Shown in pieces: positions 1 through 7,100 of a stretch of DNA of 9,923 bases. Both the position numbers and the translations under genes were made by a program. The DNA is from Candidatus Poribacteria bacterium (lineage in GTDB: Bacteria > Poribacteria > WGA-4E > WGA-3G): NCBI GenBank assembly GCA_009835515.1, contig VXXH01000580.1, positions 1 through 9,923 on the forward strand, read 5' to 3'. The first letter of the stretch is position 1. Every line of letters begins with the position of its first letter. The notes beneath the pieces were generated by a model. It made no database searches, was not told the DNA's origin, and saw only the letters and a list, made by a program, of their open reading frames with translations.

Positions 1-3
1 CTA

Positions 4-987
4 TTAGAAACGGGTGATAAAAGAGACGCGATGTGCGTTGCCGACATAAGCATCTGGTACGAAAGCGTAATCAAACTGGAAGTCGATACTTGCTAACGCG
101 TCTTCACCACTGCGTCGTACGCCGATGCCGAGTGCTAATCCGTCGCTTGGGTTCTCGTTGAAACCGATTCGATATCCGACGCGTGCCGCGATACTCTGGT
201 AAAACCACCGTTCTACACCGACATGAAAACTCGGATTTGCATCAAGAAGCGGGAGATGTGCGTCTGCGACCAATGCCCATATCTCCTGCGCGAGCATCGG
301 TTTATCCGTCTCTACTTCTGCAGCAGGTTGCTTCCACTTTCTGTAAGCGACTCCTGCCCGAAGTGCCATAGGCAAGTTTTCTCCACCGTCTAAGACCCCT
401 GCATTTTGAACGGCAACTCCAATACCGAGGTGATTGTCAAGCAAGCGCAAAATTAATCCGACATCTGCTGCAACTCCATAGGCGTTCTGAATATCGAGTT
501 GCTCTGAAATTATCTTCGCTGTCCCACCGACTGATATAGCCTCGCCGAGTGGATAGGCGAGGGATAAACCTGTAGCAAACCCACCGATCGTTGCGGTACT
601 ATCTGGATCTTCCGTTGGTCCCTGTCGGCGTTCAATTTCGGTGAAACTACCGAGGAAACTGGCACCCCAAACGAGCCGTTCTATGCGCTGGGCGTATCCG
701 ATGGTTTGGTTGTTAATTTCTGCGAACGAAAAGTGTTGCATCGCGGTCAATTCTCGGTCATTGACAGCGGTTAACCCTGCTGGATTCCAAAAGATGGTAT
801 TGATGTCGTTAGCAAGTCCAGCGAAGGCACCGCCCAATCCGGCGGGTCGGCTGCCCCCTTCAATTTTCAGGAAAGCGGCACCGACTGTTCCAGCGCCATC
901 GTTAATATCGGCGTGCAAACTTGGGGCAGCTGCAGTTATTATGAGAAGTGCCATTACGATTTGAACGGCTCCCCTTTTCAGCATCAT
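4..987 (-). CDS. PorV/PorQ-family (UPF0164) outer-membrane beta-barrel protein
   Basis: This 327-residue protein starts with a signal peptide: basic MMLKRG, then a hydrophobic core, with likely cleavage after Ala26 (SLHA|D). Right after it comes the family signature: FLKIEGGSRPAGLGGAFAGL (residues 40-59), then ND and FWNPAGL at 66-72, as in PorV/UPF0164 proteins (usually GxRxxGMGGAF and YWNPAGL). The rest alternates short amphipathic strands and glycine turns, and ends in HRVSFITRF, a terminal aromatic strand of the kind used for outer-membrane insertion. Length fits a complete barrel of about 14 strands. Known PorV proteins act as shuttles for type IX secretion cargo; other members of the family have no proven role. 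The gene lies 122 bp downstream of the giant Ig-like gene in the same direction, so co-transcription is possible. The stop is TAA followed at once by in-frame TAG (3..1). The start is ATG 987 or the next codon, ATG 984. Family assignment is strong; function is inferred. Confidence 0.9.
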   Translation of the reverse strand: MMLKRGAVQIVMALLIITAAAPSLHADINDGAGTVGAAFLKIEGGSRPAGLGGAFAGLANDINTIFWNPAGLTAVNDRELTAMQHFSFAEINNQTIGYAQRIERLVWGASFLGSFTEIERRQGPTEDPDSTATIGGFATGLSLAYPLGEAISVGGTAKIISEQLDIQNAYGVAADVGLILRLLDNHLGIGVAVQNAGVLDGGENLPMALRAGVAYRKWKQPAAEVETDKPMLAQEIWALVADAHLPLLDANPSFHVGVERWFYQSIAARVGYRIGFNENPSDGLALGIGVRRSGEDALASIDFQFDYAFVPDAYVGNAHRVSFITRF

Positions 988-992
988 GAATT

Positions 993-998
993 CTCCTT
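993..998 (-). promoter_or_regulatory. Ribosome binding site of the PorV-like gene
   Basis: Read on the minus strand, AAGGAG sits 5 nt before ATG 987 and 8 nt before the adjacent in-frame ATG 984. Both spacings are workable and the second is closer to the usual optimum, so translation may start at the second Met (326 residues). The signal peptide is intact either way. Confidence 0.75.
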
Positions 999-1004
999 TT
1001 TTAA

Positions 1005-1103
1005 AGTTACCAGTGCCCAGTGTCCAGTAACCAGTTAAGAGGGAGTTAATCTGGTAACTGGTAACTATTCCCTCTGGTAACTGATAACTGGTAACTGGTA
1101 ACT
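1005..1103. repeat. Intergenic GGTAACT heptamer repeat with inverted copies
   Basis: The spacer between the two minus-strand genes is mostly a low-complexity repeat. GGTAACT occurs at 1053-1059, 1060-1066, 1076-1082, 1090-1096 and 1097-1103, with a GATAACT variant at 1083-1089. The opposite orientation appears as AGTTACC at 1005-1011 and AGTAACC at 1026-1032, with related CCAGTG/CCAGTGT words between. The 7-bp phase is exact within each run. It resembles the short tandemly repeated repetitive sequences known in cyanobacterial and some candidate-phylum spacers. It does not code for protein, and no clear promoter is visible in it. Confidence 0.85.
1024..1061. other. Hairpin formed by the inverted heptamer repeats
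   Basis: CCAGTAACCAGTTAA (1024-1038) can pair with TTAATCTGGTAACTGG (1046-1061) around the 7-nt loop GAGGGAG. This gives about 14 base pairs with one A-A mismatch and one bulged T (1050). An outer 9-bp match, AGTTACCAG (1005-1013) with CTGGTAACT (1074-1082), could extend it. It lies just past the giant gene's stop. No U-tract follows on the transcribed strand, so it is not a standard intrinsic terminator; it might stabilise the mRNA 3' end or attenuate read-through. Confidence 0.55.
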
Positions 1104-1109
1104 TCTTTC

Positions 1110-4100
1110 TTAGTCAACGACAAGCACCTTGCCGACAACATTTGCGCTGTTTCCTGCAGCATTGACGGCTTCTAAACGGAAGATGTAGAGCCCTCTTGCG
1201 ACAGTGTTCCCTGACTGGTTCTCTAAATTCCATTTAACCAATTGGTCGTTCCGCTGTCCGGAAACAACATCCGGATAGGTTTGTGATAGCACCATATCTC
1301 CACTCCAATCATAGATACTCAAAGTGAGTTCGATAGTCTCCCCGAGGGGTACATTAACATCAAAGGAGAAGAAAGCGACATCTCGTTGTGAGAGGCGTAG
1401 CGGATTTGGCCACCCAAATGTTGAACCACGGAAGGTGAGGGATACAGACATTGTATACTTTCCGATGTCATAAACGGCGTAATTGCCTGCATTATCTGTG
1501 ACGCGGACATCTAAGTCGTATTCACCCGAACGCGTCGGTAGGAAGTCGATTGACCAGCGGCTCCATGGTTCTTCTTGCGCATTGCTGTCATCGACCGCTG
1601 GGACCGGGGCAATCGGTTGATCGTCTGGGCCGGTACCTACGATTTCGACGAGCCAGACACCGGATGCCTGAACAGGAATTTCGCCTTCACCGATGCGCTG
1701 TGTGCCCGCCGGGTCGGTGGCTGTGCCTTCTAACGGCAGTGGTTCATCGGTTAGTTCGGTTTCACCGCCATCACCGGTTACAGTAGCGGTAGGTTCACCT
1801 GTCTCATAGAGAAATTCTGTTGTGATAGAATCGGTTGGAGCGAATCCGAGGAGTTCGGAGTCATTTCCAATACTGGTAACTTCGACTTGATAGTTTCCTC
1901 GAAGTGTCAATCCATCTGATTTAAAAACGATCGTGTCTACGCCGTTTTGCTGCGTGTTTCCAGAAAGTTCCGATCCGTCCGGACGCCTCACAGTAATTTT
2001 TGATTGTGCCAGATTGACCCCCAAGCCTGTGTCAAAGATATTTGCTTGTATGACCACACCACCGGTTGTGGAGACTGCGGTCGGATAATTGTCCGTATTG
2101 ATGTCAACAAGCAATGGTGCATCGTTGATGAGCAATGTGCCAGCATCAATCATTGGCGGGCTGGTATCGTAGATAAAGACTCTTTCATAAGGCGCATCAT
2201 CGTTTCCTGCGCGATCCTTGGGGTTAACGGTAATTCGGTACTCGCCATCTGCGGAACCGTTGTCTGCGAGGGGTGCCGTGAGTCGGAAAGTGAGGTTACC
2301 TTGTCCATCGTCGTCAACGCGCCCTGAAATTTTGGATGCGTTTGGTGATAGTCGCTCAAAAGTTAACCATTTTTCGTCGAGATTTTCCCAATCAATACCA
2401 GATGTATCATCGGTGAGGTTGACGCGAATCTCTGTCAGTGAATTATTAACCCCGGGTTGTGCGACGACAAGATCGATTACATCATCGCTTTCAATTTCTG
2501 GTGCTTGTGTGTCATATATGAACGTCAATCGTTGCGTTTCACCGTTGCGCCCGGAAGCACTGATTGGCGTAAACTCAATCGTATAGCGGCCGTCCTCGGA
2601 ACCGTCAGTTGCGAGGGGGCGAACCAGATTATAAATTAGCTTGCCAGATGCCCGCTGTTGTTGGCCAGCAACGACTTGGTCCCCTGGATTTAAGAGGCGA
2701 AGCGTTGATAGATGATTTTCATCATCTGTTTCGAGTTCCACTTCTATCCGCTCAATTTCTTCATTCGTGAATGCCTCGTCTACTGGTGCTGTAAGGGGTT
2801 CCGTTGAAACGATTGTAGGCAAACGCCTTGACAATAGGAAATTCCGTTCAAATCGGGTTGCTTCTCCGTTTCCGGCACGGTCAACAGCTTGAACACGGAT
2901 AGTGTATCGTCCATCCTCAACGAGTTGATTCGTGCTAAGCGTTAAGGTTGTTGTGCCGTTGCTGACAATTTCACCTGATATTTGGAGTCCACTCGGGTTA
3001 ACCAGGGTTACCGTAGTTGTTGTCCAGTCGATACCACTACCCCCCTCATCATTAAGCGTTACTTGTATCTGTGTGACATCTTCGGTGAGAAGTGAACCAT
3101 CAGCGGGGACTGTACTAACAAGTGTCGGTGCTTGCGTATCATAGACAATGCGATGTTCAACTGTGAAGGCATTGCCAGCTTTATCTGCTAACTCAATAAC
3201 AATGGTGTATTCACCATCCATACTACCGTCAAGAGGTAAAGGTTGGTCAAGGGTGAAAAAGAGTTGGTTATTCGTATCATTAGTGAGCTGCGCAGGGACT
3301 AAATTGCCATTTGCATCCTGGAGGCTCACTTTCTGATCCGATAACTCAATATCTGCAGGACCGACATCTGCAACAGTAAAGTGGAACTGCGTTAAACTCT
3401 GACTGATATAGGAGACGGGTTGACTTAAATCTATCGGGTCAGCAGCGATTATCTCTGGTTCTTGCGTATCATAAATGAATTCGCGATAAACGGTGTTTCC
3501 CTCGCGTCCGACTTTATCAACAGGTGTAACATATACACTATATCGTCCATCGGTAGTGCCATCAGTCGTGAGTGTTATCGGTTCCCAAACGAGCAGATCT
3601 ACTCCATTAGAACGGATTTGACCGGGAACAACTAAATCTTCCATGTCTGCTACCGTAATATCCGATCCGTCACTACCGAAGGATAATCCTGTCCCTGTTG
3701 GGTCTTCAAGAACCGCACCTATAATTATGTTGCTTGCATTGACATAAACAACATCGCCGCCAGCTACTGTCTCGGAGTCGCCTATAACAACAGAACTGAC
3801 ACTCGGCAACGGTATATCCAGAATGAAAGTGTAATTAATAGGTGCAGTGGCGACATTCCCAGCGATATCTTGTGGTGTGACAGAGAGTACATACGTAGCA
3901 AGTTGATTTAATTCCGGAAAACTGGCGGTTATCTGAGATGTACCGTCATCTTGCAATGTGAGCGGGATGTCCACTACTTCAGAGGTAGCAGCGACCCCGG
4001 AACTCACGAGCGTAACCACTGTATTGACAAAATCAACTCTCGTTGCTTCGTCAAACTTAATCGTAATGCTGCTGATGGGTTCCAAAACCTCGGCAGTTCC

Positions 4101-7100
4101 TTGCGGAACAAGTTCTATCGGTGGTTCGGTATTTACCGTGACAGCAGAGAGTTGTGGCACTTGAGAATCATAGATCAAGAGGTGTTCCGAATTCGAGGTA
4201 TTACCGGCTCTGTCAATGAGGGATAACCTGACTGTATACGTACCATCAACGCTTCCATCTCGAGCGAACGGGAGCGAGAGGGTCAAGTAGAGTTGATTTG
4301 TTAACTCGTCGGATGTCAACGTTGCCGGGACGACATTTCCAGAACCGTCTATTAACTCAATGGATTGTGCTTCCAGAAGCAGGTCCGCCGGTCCGACATC
4401 CTCAACAGTAAACGAAAACTGGTTCAAGCCGCCGCTGATGTAAGACACAGGTTGACTCAACACTATGGGAGAAGACGCGGTGATACGCGGGTTTTCTGTG
4501 TCGTAAATGAACTGTCGATAAACGACATCGCCTTGCCGACCCGCTTTATCAACAGGTGTAACTGCCACAGTGTACCGACCATCAGCACTGCCATCAGTCG
4601 GGAGCGATATAGGTTGCCATATCAATTGGTTCTCGCCTTCTGTGTGAGTTTGACCGGGAACAACTGTCCCTGAGGGTCCCGTCACAACAATGCTTGAACC
4701 ACCATCCGCTAAAGCGAGTCCGGTGCCAGTGCCGTCCAGCAGAGTGGCGACTATTGTGGTATCACTGCCGTTGAGAAAAACAACATCCCCAATTTGTCCG
4801 CCCAGTTCGACAACACTGACACTCGACAAGACGAAATCAAGGTGAAAAGCGTATTGCACAGCCCCTTGGGCAACATTACCTGCTATATCTTGCGGTGTGA
4901 CGGACAGTGTATACAATCCAGCTTGGGTGAGTGCGACAAAACGCGCAGTCAGTTGCGTAAGTCCATCAGCTGAGACGTTGATCGGAATGGGTTGTTCATC
5001 GGGACCGACCAAACTGACGACGGTATTCGCGAAATCAACGCGCGTCGCTTCCTCAAACTGAAGCGTAACACTGCTAATAGATTCCGCAATTTCGGTAATT
5101 TGCTGTGGGACGAGTTCCACTGGTGTCTCAGTATTTATCAAGACCGAGGAGACACGGGGCACTTGAGAATCGTAAACGAAACTCTGTGCCGACTCCAACA
5201 TATTTCCTGATTTGTCAACAAGCGAAACCTTGACGACGTATCGACCATCCGCGCTTCCATCCTGCGCAAGCGGAGCATCAAGCGTGAGATACAGTTGACT
5301 GTTTATCTCGTCAAACGTGAATATCGCATCAACGGACACACCTTGGGCATCAAGAAGTTCTATCGTCTGTTCCGATAGCTCTAAACCTGCGGGGCCGACA
5401 TCTTCAACAGTAAACTGAAATTGTGTAAGAGATCCACCGATATAGGTAACGGGTTGCGTCAATGACACTGGTGTAGCAGCGGTGATACGTGGTTCCTGTG
5501 TATCGTAAACGAACTGCCGATAGACAGCATCGCCTTGCCTCCCGGCTTTATCTTTCGGTGTAACAACGACGGTGTACCGTCCATCGGCACTGCCATCAAT
5601 GGGGAGCACTGTGGGTGTCCACGTTAATTGATCTGTCCCATTAGATGTGATGATGCCGGGTGCGGGTAGCCCTGATTCAGTAGTGACAGTGATCGTTGAA
5701 CCGCCATCATCCAAGTCTAACCCGGCACCACTCAAATCAGCGAAAGTCGCGACGATATTGGTCGCCTCGCCGTTGACGTAGACGATAGTGCCGAGTTGAT
5801 CGCCAATGAGAACCGAAGTGACTGTGGGTAAAGGGACACCGACGCGGAATCTGTAAACAAACGGTGCAGCACTCTGGTTTCCAGCCAAATCCTGCGGTGT
5901 AATCGCGAGAATATATTCACCACGCTGGGTTAATACTTGGAAATCAAGGGTCAAGACATTTCCACCGTCATCAGAGCGGTTAACAGCGATGTCCTCACCA
6001 GCGGGATTAGTCAGCGTAACACCAGTATTGGTGAAGTCAATCCCCATCGCGTCCTCAAATTGAAGCGTAATACTGCTAATAGATTCTGGAACTTCAACAA
6101 CCTCTTGTAGGAAAAGTTCTAATGGTGATTCCGTGTTTACCGAAACCGATGAAATACGAGGCACTTGAGAATCGTAAACGAAGACATGCTCCGCATCCAA
6201 AACATTTCCGGATCTATCAACAAGCGGCAATTTCACGGTATATTCGCCATCGGCACTTCCATCTTGTGCAAGCGGAGCGTCAAGCGTGAGATACAGTTGA
6301 CTATTTAGTTCATCAAATGTCAGCGTGGCACTGACGGAGGCACCTTGGGCATCAAGGAGTTCTATTGTCTGTTCGTCTAACGCTAAACCTGCGGGGCCGA
6401 CATCTTCAACGGTGAATTGAAGTTGTGTGAGAGAACCGTTGATATAGGTAACGGGTTGAATCAATGAGATTGGCGTAGCGGCAGTGATGCGTGGCTCTTG
6501 TGTATCGTAAACGAATTGCCGGTAGACAGCATCGCCTTGCCTCCCGGCTTTGTCTTTCGGTGTGACGGTGACGGTATAGCGACCATCAGCACTGCCATCA
6601 GTCGGGAGCACTGTGGGTGTCCACGTTAATTGATCTGTCCCATTAGATGTAGTAATGCCGGGTGCGGGTAGCCCTGCTTCAGTAGTGACAGCGATCGTTG
6701 AACCGCCATCGTCCAAGTCTAACCCGGCACCACTCAAATCAGCGAAAGTGGCAACTATGTTAGTGGCATCGCCGTTAAGGTAAACGATAGTGCCGAGTTT
6801 ATCGCCAATGAGAACCGAAGTGACTGTAGGCAAAGGCACGTCAACCCGCAGCTGATAAACAAGCGGGGCGGCACTTTGGTTTCCGGCGAGGTCCTGCGGT
6901 GTAACAGAGAGTACATACTCACCGCGCTGCGTTAATGCTGGAAAATCAAGGGTCAAGACATTGGCACCGTCATCCAACCGGTTAACAGATATACTTTCGC
7001 CAGAGGGATTGGTGAACGTAACACCTGTATTGGCGAAGTCAATACCACTAACGGAATCTTCTTGTGCGTTCTCAAAAGTTACAATGATTTGTGAAAAACC

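Noticed and set aside
1024..1061. Intrinsic terminator after the giant gene.
   Set aside because: The stem is A/T-rich in part and is not followed by a U-run on the transcribed strand; the next sequence leads into the ribosome binding site of the PorV-like gene.
1005..1103. CRISPR array.
   Set aside because: The repeat is only 7 bp and contiguous, with no unique spacers of 30-40 bp.
1110..1200. Sortase-type cell wall anchor at the C-terminus.
   Set aside because: The protein ends GKVLVVD, with no LPXTG motif, hydrophobic tail or basic end.
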